From positions 63,256 through 127,255 of the forward strand of contig QLIY01000081.1 of assembly GCA_003260075.1 (NCBI GenBank): a stretch of DNA of 64,000 nucleotides, read 5' to 3'. Origin of the DNA: Phallusia mammillata. Taxonomy: Eukaryota > Chordata > Ascidiacea > Phlebobranchia > Ascidiidae. Shown one piece after another: positions 47,251 through 58,600 of this stretch. The notes below the pieces were generated by a model. That model was given only the letters and a program-made list of their open reading frames with translations, was not told the origin of the DNA and did not search any database. Position 1 is the stretch's first letter, and each line of letters opens with the position of its first letter. The position numbers and the translations under genes were made by a program.

Positions 47251-50200
47251 ATGACGGTGGACGTCGAAAAGCCGAAAGCAATTTTTGAAGGTGTAAGTGT
47301 CATGGAAAAGAGTGAGCACACAAAATCAACCACGAAAAAACGAGAAGGGAGAACAAGGAGACCTCGGAACCATTCTTCACGACGCGGTCAGCGCACAGGA
47401 CATTTCACAAACTTCAATCGGCAGAAATCTCTTCCACCGATGCCGCCTATGTATCCTATTCCACCGTGTGCTGGAGCGCCACCTATGATGCCACCTCCTG
47501 GTCATTGCCTCCACGAAAGACCGATGATGTGTTGTCATCCTCATCATCACCAAATTCCACCACAAATGCCTCAAAACCAACCATTCCATCCTCAGTCTTT
47601 CGTCCACCCCGCGATAACTTATCTACCTTCTCCTGTACAGCAGTTGTGTGAAGCACCGCCTATAACTCCGCAAATACAAATGACACCATACGGACTTGTA
47701 ACTGCAACCACGTTTGACGGAACGACATTCTACCACTACGAGCGACCGGTTAACCACGATAATAACGCCCATCCTGAGCAAGTGGAAAACAACAAAAACG
47801 AGCAAGGAACAGTCATGCACCCATTCCGTCCCGCAGGAATCCTACGAACAGACTCATTTTCCACGCAGTCCCCAAATTCCTCAGTTTCCGCTTCTCCCAA
47901 TTGCCGATATTCCTCTTTTCCCTCATTTTCGACTTCTGCATCAGTCTGTTCATCCCGCTGCTCTTCCCCATTCCTCACATCCACCGATTCCTCTTCGGTA
48001 ACCCGGGATTCCGGTGTCGTTTCCCGGGAATCCACGGACGATGACACCGCGTCGCTGAACGGGGAAACGAGTCCGGATGCAAAGTACGAAATGATGCTGC
48101 AGATGATAATGGAACAAGCCGAGGAGATTTTCTCCGACGAGCACCTCACTAAAGACCTCTACCTCCTACGTCAAATACGGCGTACTGCTCGTGGCTTCAT
48201 CAGTGTTAAGCTCGTCGCCAGCACAAAAGCGATAAAGAAGATAACGCGCGATCTAAAGTCGGTTGTGCTTGCGCTCCGACGCTCAGGGAAGCTTGAACTT
48301 AATCAGGATGCCACGAAGGTTAGGAGAAACAGTCCACTGCCGGCGAAGCTGCCGAAATGCAAGGATAACGTGTCGGTGCTCGCAACGCGTCTGTCCGCCG
48401 ATGCCGACCTGGAGAAAGTCGCCGCCCTGTTTAAAAGCTACGGAACAATCGCACAACTTCGCGTGCTACGGCCGAATGTTCCCCTGCCACATCATTTACA
48501 TGGATACGCCACTGCGATCGCAGATCTTGGGAAGGTAAGAGATTAAAACTGTTTGAAATTTTATGCATGCAAATATGCGTAGCTGTAAAAAACCCGTACA
48601 CGCTGGCGAAAACGGAATACGTGTTGGTATTTCAAGTCTATAGAATTCATTACATACGCAAACTATGCGGCTTTAATTCCCGAAGTTTCCTTTTTGGAAC
48701 ACTAAACATAGACCTAAAGGCTAGTTTATGCGAAACAAAAATGCCTGAGAGATTGTACACAAAAATATATACGTGGCAATTTAAACGTTTTAATAGATCG
48801 CTATGACAACAGTGCGTTTTTAGGAATTAGTATTTTTAGAATTAGTTACATTTGCACAAACTTATAGACTTCGGGCAATTATTATGACAAACACTTAAGA
48901 GGATTTCCGGTAGCCTTGAGAATGCAAGTGTTTTAGGAGACGCCAATACGAGCACCGCTTGGTAACGGCACAGCAGCATATCTTGTGTCTGGTACGCCAC
49001 ATGTCCCCGTGCCAGGTTCGGTCTTGCGCCTAAAGCGACGTGCTTCGTACCAGGCGGCTGTAATTATGTTTCGGCACCGTTACCCACCACCGCTGGGCAG
49101 TTCGCCTTGCTTTGTCACCGTTGATCGCAAAATTATGACGCCGTGCATAAAAGAGCTGCTGTTTTTAAGGTTTTGTAACAAAAATGAATTTGGCAAACTG
49201 TTTTTAAACCGCTGTTGTATACCCAGAGGCAAAAACATGTAGCCAGAGAAGTCAAAATTACCACAATAACAGTATTTTTGTCCATCAGAACATGTACATG
49301 TGTGAAAATAAGGACATACAGAAGTGATTCTAAAAATACTGCGCTGTAAAGAGAGCAAAAATTTCCACCAAAGCATAGATTTTCGCAAGGACAAAAACCT
49401 ATTATTGAAGTAACAGCGAATAAGGGCTAGCCTAAAACTGATAAAACAATCTAATTTGACCTGGAAACAAGATGGCTGCATGGGTAACAAATAAAATTGA
49501 CCGCTACTTTGTCTTGTTTATGCCTCGTTTCTGACGAAACAATGTTTTTACTGTGACGTCCTAAACCGGGCCCGGTTTTGAATGCCTATCAGTTCACCCC
49601 GCAAGGCATAGGTTGGCGCGCCGAGAAAAATGTTTAGCAGGTCACATATACACGAAAAAGGTAGTGCAAATACAGCATAACATAAAACACGCAGTTCATA
49701 AAACACAGCATTTTTGACCTGTGGTACTTTTGTACATTAGCTAATATAACGAAGAATCGTCAAACTGTTACAAGAGTTGGTTCTTATTTTGTAAACATAT
49801 TCAAAAGAAAATTATAATGTTTTTGTTGAAACAATAAACAAAACAGTAAATTCTTACCTCGTACTCATGTTTCTTAATTAAGCATTGCTTCATTGTAAAT
49901 TTAGTCAAGGCAGTTAGTTCATGTAATCCAACTAAAAAGGCCTACTTATCATTGTTACTATATCCTGCAAAGATTAGTTACAATATATTTTCCAATTTCT
50001 TTCCTTACCTAGAATGATAAAAACTGTAAACAACTTAAACAGCTGTTTGAAAAATATTCTAGTTTTTACAAAGTTGTTAAAAATGGTGTTTTTACCACTT
50101 TTTGAACCCAAACACTCAAAAAGATAAAAACAGTTGCAAAAGATTAAAACAGTTTCGGTTTGCAAATGTCAAGAAAACTTGTTTAAAGTCACCATATATT

Positions 50201-50849
50201 GTCTAAATAACTCCAAAATCCACTTCACAACACTTCAACTTCTAACCACAAACCTGGAAATGCTTGCCGCCCATTTTCCCACTTTGTGCGTCATAATTGA
50301 TAAACTACTCAACCGAAACAATCAAAACAAACTGTTTTTTGCGCCTAAAACAATTTTTTGGGCAGAGTTAGGGGTAAATTATTTAAACTGTACTAAATAT
50401 TTGACTTGTACGTATTTTTCATTGTTTATGCTGTCAAACTTAGCTTACAAAAACAATAATAATGAATAGTTTTGCAGTAATTAATGATTATGTTGTTTAT
50501 GTTTTTTCAGGTAACCTGTGCTGTGGTTGAATTTGACGATCCCAAGTGCGCAATTAAAGCTTGCAAAGAACTTCAAGCAAAAGAAACCGAGATGCAAGTG
50601 TGTCTTCTCGGACCTAAAGTGAAGAAAACTCTCCGAAAGCAAACAAGTGCTGAGAAAGATGTAAAAATTGAGGAAATTGCTCCTAAACGCGCTCTGGCCG
50701 TCCGACATAACTCAAATGATTCGGCGAGATCAGATTGCGACAGCGGAATTTATGAGGTGGCCTCATCCGGTTTACGGTTGAATTCGTCGAGCTCAGTGGA
50801 TGAAAAAGAATCCGCCGAAGTTAAGCCCGAAGTCGACGTGTGCCCATGA
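47251..50849 (+). CDS. LARP6: La-related protein 6 (LARP6-like), complete, 2 exons
   Basis: RNA-binding protein; vertebrate LARP6 binds the 5' stem-loop of type I collagen mRNAs. Exons 47251-48534 and 50511-50849 join in phase 0 (gaag/gtaaga; ttttttcag/gta), 540 aa plus TGA; human LARP6 is 491 aa. Residues about 1-180 are basic, then Pro/His/Met-rich (MPPMYPIPP, HPHHH). A Ser-rich stretch follows to about 270. The La motif is at about 276-365 (IFSDEHLTKDLYLL, GFISVKL, ALRRSGKLELN), with KVRRNSPLP after it as in LARP6. An RRM-like domain spans about 373-455 and is split by the intron (LFKSYGTIAQLRVLRP; CAVVEFDDPKCAIKA). The C-terminal tail is short and Ser/Glu-rich, with no recognisable LSA motif. 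The first ATG in good context is 47251. A pyrimidine-rich AG at 47173-47174 could be a 5' leader or trans-splice acceptor. The aromatic pair of the La pocket is replaced by Glu-Ile. Confidence 0.93.
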
Positions 50850-51960
50850 TTTTGTCAGGACTAAGTTTTTTTATGGAACCAAAGAAAAGGTTGCAAAATT
50901 GAATACATGACGAATTGGCAAATCAAACTGAGTTTTTAACCTCTGTTTTTTTTTATCCACTCAACTTACAATCTGATATTTATTTTGTGCTCTTTCACTT
51001 TTCATTTGTCGGAACTAGGTGCTGGTTGGGAAAATTGGGAATGAATATTTGACAAACACTTGTGGTAAATCTTTACTGGCCATTCAAAACACAACCAATA
51101 AGATTGCTAGGTTGCAAACAATGCCAGTAATTCCGCACAAAATAGTCTTTCTTGTCTCGTACTGCATTGTGCTATTTACGTTTAAGATAAATATTGGGGT
51201 TGTAAAAAAATCCAACACATATAACTGATAAATGCAGTAATGAAATTGTCTACTTTTTCATAAATTTAGTTTGTGTCCTAACAGCATAAGACACATCCCG
51301 TGAACGACTGGTCATTAACCAGGCCCCGCAAGTACTGTTTAATTTAGGACTTGCATTAAATCACGGTCAACAGTTGCATAAGTCTGTCGAGGTGTTGTAT
51401 TGAATGCGGTGGGACTGGTTTGACAACTGCCCGCCCGTTCGCCGGTTTTGTTTTCACCCAAAACCTAGCGATTGTCGATTATATTGCAACCCAACTCCTC
51501 GAAGAGATTTCAAATTAGTCAAGGTCCACAAACGGTTTAGTCAATTTAAACCACAACGTGATTTTTGTAGGTCACAGCCCAATTGACCATTTCCACTTGT
51601 TTGTTATTGTATCGCCTTTTTGAAGTTGAGCAATTGGCGAAAAGCCTGGAGAGGCTGTTTTTTTTTACATCTGCATGTGCCTAACCGTATTTGATCATTA
51701 CCCTGTAATGTGTTTTAAACAGTAAGCCATACAAATTGAAATGACACCGATTTGAGCCTATTTTTTTATCTTTGCTGATATCTTTTTGCGGTTTCGTGCA
51801 AAACACGTTTTGCATTTTCTGCATTCTCTTGTAAATATCGAATATTTTTGCGTTTCATATGTCTCTTTATGACGTCACACATGCGCGATTGTGATCGGTG
51901 TTCTTTTTCTCGTGCTGTCGTCTTGTTTCTTCTCTATGTGTGCGTCCGGAATGATAAAAC

Positions 51961-51966
51961 AATAAA
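51961..51966 (+). terminator. Candidate polyadenylation signal AATAAA for LARP6
   Basis: This is the first canonical AATAAA I found downstream of the LARP6 stop, about 1.1 kb away. An earlier variant signal is possible, so the transcript end is uncertain. Confidence 0.35.
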
Positions 51967-53924
51967 CAACCGTAACTGCCCGACAATTAAGGTTCTCTAA
52001 ACACTGGGTTGGATGAGCGGGCGTCGTAAATACGACAACACGATTAGAGGCGTTCCTGTCAACTTGTCAAGTGCCTGCTCGTGAAATTAGATGCTCGCTC
52101 ATCGGATGCACGGCGCTTCAATAGAATGAACCGGAGGGAAATTTAAGGAGATTTGAGGTTTAGAAAACCATGCAACACGGGTTTGGAAATTTCATTGTTT
52201 TGAACGTCAAGTTAACATGAGACGTATAACGGATCAGCGGAAATTATATCTCGGACAATGTGGGACAGATTTTTAGAAATCTAAGTGAAAGCTGCGTTTT
52301 AAATAGCAGAGATCAACTTTAGAGGTCAAGGGCATGTAAAGATCTTAAACAATAAGTTTTAAATCTCATTGGGAGTCCTGCCTTGCGAAACGTTTGCACA
52401 AAATACTTGAACATGCGAATCAAAGAAAATAAAAAGGAACGATTTTTTGTTGATGGTAGATTGCGGTAAAAAGCACTCCGAAAAACTAAACACACTTTTG
52501 TATTTAATTTTTGGAACAAATCATTTCCCTTATTTAAAAAAAACACAAAAAAACATTGATGTATCCGTTCAAAACCATCATTAACATTTGTAATCTTAAA
52601 TCCAACATACGCGGCGGTTAAGACAATTCCCCCCTGTACCGGATATCTATTTACAGCTCTAAGTACACTAAAACCAATATTACGCAATCCAATATACCCT
52701 TGAGCAACCACAGTAACCGCTGGATGACGTGGAAACAATTATTTCAACCACACGATGAAGGATGCGGTTTAAAATGGCGAGTTACGTCACATGCAGTTGT
52801 CATGGTGATTTCACACTTATGGTGATAATGAAAGGTGATTTTAAGTGATTTGATTCGGCAATATCTCAACCTCCAACAGTTGCCATGGATATTGTAAAAT
52901 AAACTGATAGCTTACAAATGTTTTAGACAATTGTCTTAATTGTAGACAAATTAAACGCCGTCGCCATGGACACCCAACAGTTGCAGCATAAAGTAATAGC
53001 ACACCTACATTTTTAGACAAATTTTCGGAGCGAATAAAATGAAGTTATTTTTTTGTTCGCATAGAAAAAAATTTCTTCCCAAGGATTCGTCGCGTCACCA
53101 CCGACAGGTACTTACCCTAATGTGTGACCTGAATTTGGCAGCAAGCCATATGATTCAATGTTGCGTCATAGGACGAGGAAATCTTCGTAATTGTAGTTCA
53201 CAGGGAAATGGAGGGGGTAATTGTGGCACTGACTAAGCGGGGTTAAGTGTGAGTTCAATTATCCAGCGGTAACACTTGGAGGTGATGATTAGGTGGGAAC
53301 TCGTCTGGCTGATCAGACAAGAGTCGATCACGACGTTAAGGCAGAATATACTGTATTCAACCTTGCCTGGTGGTAACAAGGTTGATTGTGTATTGTAAAA
53401 ACTATCTGTGTTAAACGACAGTCCCGTATGTGGCCGAAAATTTAGGCGAGCTACAACAGTTTCATATAATCCTGCGCGGAAAAAAGTTTGGTCCAAACTC
53501 TGCTTCAGAATGCTCTAGATGTATAATTTGAAGAAATGGGGGTCCTAAGACATATAGGCCACTTGTCTACGTCCATGACCTGGTCTACAAAAATCAGTAT
53601 CTTTTAGACATGTCCTGGGAAAAATCTCCAATTCTGCCCCGAACTTTATTTTCACGTTTCAGGTGTTGATGACAAAATGCTGTTGGACATAACAACGATT
53701 AAACCTTATTTTATTCTCATTTACTATTTATTCCCAAAAGTAGTTTCACCCAATACTGAAGGGTCACAAATATATTCCTTATGTTAACCTTGCAACCGAG
53801 CTACAACGTAACAATGGTAAAGGGCCAGCAGCGCCATTGTGACGACGCAGAGCGTAACAATCGCGCGCAAGGTGGGAAAGCGGATGCTTCGTCGGACATT
53901 GAGCGACAAAACGTGACCTCGGCA

Positions 53925-53990
53925 ACCCACCAATCAGCGCTTTGATCACCAACCAGTGACGTCAAATGGGGTAGGGCGGGGCGATAACGC
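53925..53990. promoter_or_regulatory. Promoter-like motif cluster in a GC-richer patch
   Basis: Within 60 bp lie ccaatcag (53930), the full CRE palindrome tgacgtca (53957) and the GC box gggcggggc (53974), in a patch richer in CpG than its surroundings. No gene starts nearby on either strand, so its target is unknown. It could be an enhancer or the promoter of a non-coding transcript. Confidence 0.35.
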
Positions 53991-54919
53991 ATCCCTCGGT
54001 AATTGACAGGTCGGAAATGGTTTAGCGATCAATTAGTTAACGATAATGCGAAAGTTAAAGGGGGGATGTCTCCTGAAGGTTTTCGAAGATTGACAAGCAG
54101 AAAAAAGCTCGATTGTGATGTCATACAACCAAAGTTGTAAGCGGTTTCAACCCAAAAGTACGAGCCTAAAATCTGTTCCGATTTTTTGTTTCAAATAAAG
54201 CCGGAGTTGGGCTCATAATTCAGATTTGCAAAGGCGTAATTTCGACTTAAATGTGGCCGATTGTAAAGTCAGGTTCCAATCAAGCCCGTTTTAATAGCGC
54301 GAGCCAAACGAAAATCCTACTCTGCATTAGACGGTTTTAAACGTCCTGAACCAACGTATGCTCAATAAAGACGATTCAAGTAACTAATAATCATTTACAC
54401 TCAAATCAGTGTGTGTTTAATATTACACTGTAAACCGAAAAACACCGACTGATTCGAGTGCACTGAAAAGCTTCACTTTGCCACTTATTCATCAAGTAAT
54501 AAATATCTACACATTAAGAGTTTGGGACTTTATGGTACAGAACAAAGCGGATATATAGACAGGGAGAAAATTAGACAGATAAAATAAAAGGAAAACGTAA
54601 TTAATTGCAACACAGAAAGAAATGGAAAAGAGATAATGCTGTCTTTATCAAAAGGTGAAACAAAACACGAACACATGGTGGGATGAGAAAGTGCTATAAG
54701 AGACTTACATTCTGGAACTGAAACATGTGTCTCCTTTGCAGGGAGAAACTTAAGTGGGTAAAACGTGTGTTACACTAATAAGGAATTATAGCTTCGGAAC
54801 TGCTCAAACAGTGGGCTCAAAATATTTAGAGAAGCACTGTTATGGTCAGCGCACAATTGTCAGTAGTACATACATTGGAAAAACGATTTTCGTTCAACAA
54901 AAATCCAAAATGTTTAAGT

Positions 54920-55135
54920 CAGTGGTCGGCAACTGCCGGTCCGCGAGGAGTTCGTTACCGGGCCGCATACTTTTCAGGTTAAATGCTTTAAAACAATTTG
55001 CCCATGTTTCCCGGGGATGATAAACTAATTTAAGCGTTTTTATTGCTAAATATTTGTGCTTTTTTTAATTCAGGTCCGCGATAAAATTTCTGTTTCAAAA
55101 ACGGTCCGCAGTACAAAAAAGGTTGCCGACCCCTG
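54920..55135. mobile_element. hAT-type miniature element
   Basis: The ends CAGTGGTCGGCAACTG and GGTTGCCGACCCCTG are inverted repeats. The interior is AT-rich with ggtccgc motifs near both sides and no transposase. A truncated relative in reverse orientation is at 12436-12626. Confidence 0.8.
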
Positions 55136-55658
55136 ATTTGGCAGCGTTTTATTTTTCCGACAACTACACTACACAAGCCCCGAGAATTACTGTGCGCTCA
55201 TCCAACAAATTTATGACCCACACGTGGATAGCGCTGACCATGTTTAAAATTTTTTTATTTATTTTGCCACCAAAGTACGTTTCGCATTCCAATAAACCAC
55301 GCTTTGTTTTTACGAGATTAAGTAGAGAAACACTGAGGAGATATTTTAGCTCTTTGTTACAAAACAAACGGCCGGGATTGTTACTCATAATGGACTTTTT
55401 ACGACCCTTAACCCCAAGTTTAAGCAACCGATGTAATAAATATCTTTTCAGTACCCAGAACATTTAGCCATAAAATTCGATTCAGGAGGAAAATCCATTT
55501 ACAGATATTTTTTGAAAAAAAGTTGTCAATATTGGTGAAAGCAGCCAATTACATGAAAGCTCTTTCACCCAGTTGCAGCTACGTACAAAGTACCCGGAAA
55601 TCCGGCAAAATAACGTTGCACTCATGCGTTATTAGTACGGCATCTTGTTGTGGGAGTT

Positions 55659-58600
55659 TTACTTGTTTAAGCCGAGAATGTCTTTCACAGTTTCAGGCAA
55701 ATCTCGTTTGCACGTGACGAGCTGAAGGTACAAACCCTCTGCCTTGCGCAAGGTCGCCTCAAGGTCAATGCTGCCTGAGAGGTCGTTCACGTGCTGAAAA
55801 TTAAAACAGGACTGCTTGTTAGCGACATCCAGCGGCAGGTTTTAAAGAAGAGCAGACAGTAAAAACTTTGTTAACACAAATTTTCATTTATAAATTTAAA
55901 ACACTTAAAGATAATAAAAAATGCCTAAATGTCCTAGTCTTTGAAGATCACCCACATATGCGTACTGCGATGATTGTTCTTTACACAAACTGGAATATAT
56001 TAACTAACTGCTTGAAATCCATCTAATATATTACGCTTCTATTTGCTTTGGTGACTGTTATTAATTTTAATAATAACACCATCAACATGCTCCCCTTGTG
56101 GGTGTTAAAAATATGGTAATGTAAATTAAAAGGCTGTCTTTGGCCGCTTAACTATCTTTTATTAAGTGAGAATACGTTGAATTGTATTGAGTTAGTTAGG
56201 GACGTAAGTTTAAGCCACATGACACATGTCACTTATGTTGAACCGAACGGATAATTTGTACCTTAAGAATTTCGGTGAAGCCGCACTCGGGCTGCATCAG
56301 TTTCTGTTTCTCAGTGTCGAGCAACGCAAGGCAGATGAGCAGGTGGAAGTTCGGGCAAGGAAGGCCGGTCCAAGACACCTGACAATAAATACACATCGCA
56401 AATTATACACACAAACATCAAAACATTCCAACTCCATTGACACGGGTAGCTCACGTCCTTTCAAAAGTTAGTTTCTTGAGGAGAATAGAAAAAGATCGGA
56501 ACAATCTAATTGGCTCAATTGCCATTTTAATGCTCGTTCCTTGACTAAAAATTTACAAAACTAGATTTTTTAACAAAGGAAAGTTTAATGTAAGGTTTCC
56601 CAAACTTTTTTCCAGATATCTCCCTAAATAGCTTCATGATTTTAACGCTCACAAGATGATTCAGACCAGCGCTTCCCAACCGATGGGACGCGGCCCACCA
56701 AAAGATTTTAACTGTTATATTTCTACTAAAAATGCCGACGAGACTATTCTCTGTAACATATTCGTTTTTATTGTCGTTGTCTTGCCAATTTCTTAGTCGC
56801 CTGTCCCTCAAAACTTGCCTCCATGCCCTTGTCGCGAGCATCAGTATAAGGTTGGGAACCACTGGTTTAGGCTCACACACCCACAATGTTACAAATATAT
56901 TTGGCCAAGTTGCCTATGTTAGTTCACTATACATACAAGACGAAATCTTCCTTGTTGCTGTTTCATTAAGTTCTAAGAACCAACAATTATTTCAAATCGA
57001 TTATCTTTTACCTCCCACAAAATCTGAACCCTTTAACACCGTTAAGATAAACATATTCATACTGGGATCAGCCCTGAAACGTCGATGCAGACCAGCGATC
57101 ACGGCATACTTATCGATAACTGAGCTACACAGGCTCAGTGGACAAACCGCCGAAAGTCGTGATCCCCTACTACGAAGCTGACATGTGCAGCATACGAGGC
57201 AGGCAACGGTGCTTGTGATTCAACTTTCGGCGGTTTCTCCACTGAGCCTGTGTAGCTCAGTTGGTAGAGCGCGAGTCCCGGAAAGACTCTTGTCGTGGGT
57301 TCGAATCCCACTAGATTTTTTAGCCTGTGCCTTGCCATATGGCAATGCTTGGGAGACCAGCTGATTCGGTACACGCCTTTAACAGGCCTGGCGTACTATG
57401 ATCCTTTAACATCTGTGTTGGTTTTTAACGCTTCTCTTAAAAGAAAAACCTGCATGTTAGTTTGGGCTTATACAGTCACAATGTTACGAACATCGCTAAA
57501 TTGTTTATGTTGGTCGTTTAAATAAATATACATGTCCAAAACTTCCCTTTACGTTTGTATTGAGTCTTAACTACCAGCAATTATTTCAACCTATTATATT
57601 TTACCTCCCACAAAGTCTGAACATCTTCGAATGAGAATTCTCGCTTGAAACGGATGAGGAGCCACCGGAAGCAGAAGTAGAGATTGGAGGACTCTTTATC
57701 CACCAAGTGATCCCAAAACTTCGGATCCAGGAACTGAATGAGGACGCGGAGATTTTTCAGCTGAGTCTTCATTCCCATCTGGTTCACATCGAAGTTGTGT
57801 TGCTATAGAAACCAATGAAAGTTGAACTGGATGATTGTTTAAAGCCGGGGTGTGCAACCTGCGGCCTCCAGAGACGCTTTGATTTTAACTGTACTGGCAA
57901 ACGAGTCCAATTATTACATAGTTTTAAGCAGATTAATGCGCCCGGTGCTATTTTGCGACCTGGCAATTGTGGCTAGAATTAAACGCAAATATTACTTTTT
58001 TCAATTTAGGCATATTTAGTATGCAACAAAGTAAAACCACCTTGTGTTATATAAAGGTTACAAATGACAAGATACCAAAATGTTTCAGCCCTTCAGTTGA
58101 CTGTAACCCAGCCCGACCACTAACACCACAATCACGAGTAGAACATTCTGCGATGCTCTTTCACCCAGTTGCAGCAAAAACACAAAACCTGGACATGATG
58201 CGAAACAGCTCGAGGCATTTTGTGCTGCGATCCAACATTCTATGCTGGGTCACTTTGTGTGGGTGGAAATATTTTGCTAAATTTAAATCCTAGCTCGATT
58301 GGTTTATGTGATAAACTTTCAGTTGGCTAAAGCTTAAAGGGCAAGCTGAAGTCGTTCGGTTAAAAATTTTAACTTTCTGGTTTGGCGTCAAGATATGTTA
58401 CGATTCAGTTCTGGTGACAATTTAAAGCAGAAGTTTTCAACGCTCTTAGTTACGGACCTGAATTATAAATCGATTGCCTTCGCAGATATACAATCGTCAC
58501 TTGTACAAAATAGATGAAGGTTATATTTTTTGCATTAAAGGACTCATAACCTAGAACTATTTTCCGGTGTTACGGCGGCCCTAGGTTGAGAACCACAAAT

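Larger units (their letters stand above)
50850..55658. other. Intergenic region between convergent LARP6 and TBC1D15 genes
   Basis: I find no exon series. The first kilobase is probably the LARP6 3' untranslated region, given the first strong AATAAA at 51961. An open frame of 139 codons on the minus strand (52319-52738) lacks an ATG start and splice context. A hAT-type element occupies 54920-55135. Confidence 0.6.
56880..57628 (+). repeat. Diverged local duplication carrying an exon-end copy
   Basis: The 56880-57035 segment resembles 57465-57628: acaatgttac, caattatttca and ttttacctcccacaaa recur in the same order. The second copy contains the real 3' end and donor of the TBC1D15 exon at 57605-57802. 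The first carries a decayed copy of that exon end and donor. Confidence 0.65.

Noticed and set aside
52319-52738. 139-codon open frame on the minus strand between LARP6 and TBC1D15
   Set aside because: It has no ATG near its start (a stop codon directly precedes a TTG), no convincing splice acceptor and no recognisable domain. Similar chance frames of 110-125 codons occur elsewhere in the window. A cryptic exon cannot be fully excluded.
57247-57320. Possible tRNA gene
   Set aside because: The A- and B-boxes are present, but the acceptor stem does not pair and the same sequence recurs with a common tail at 59275-59472 and 59868-59997, so it is a SINE.
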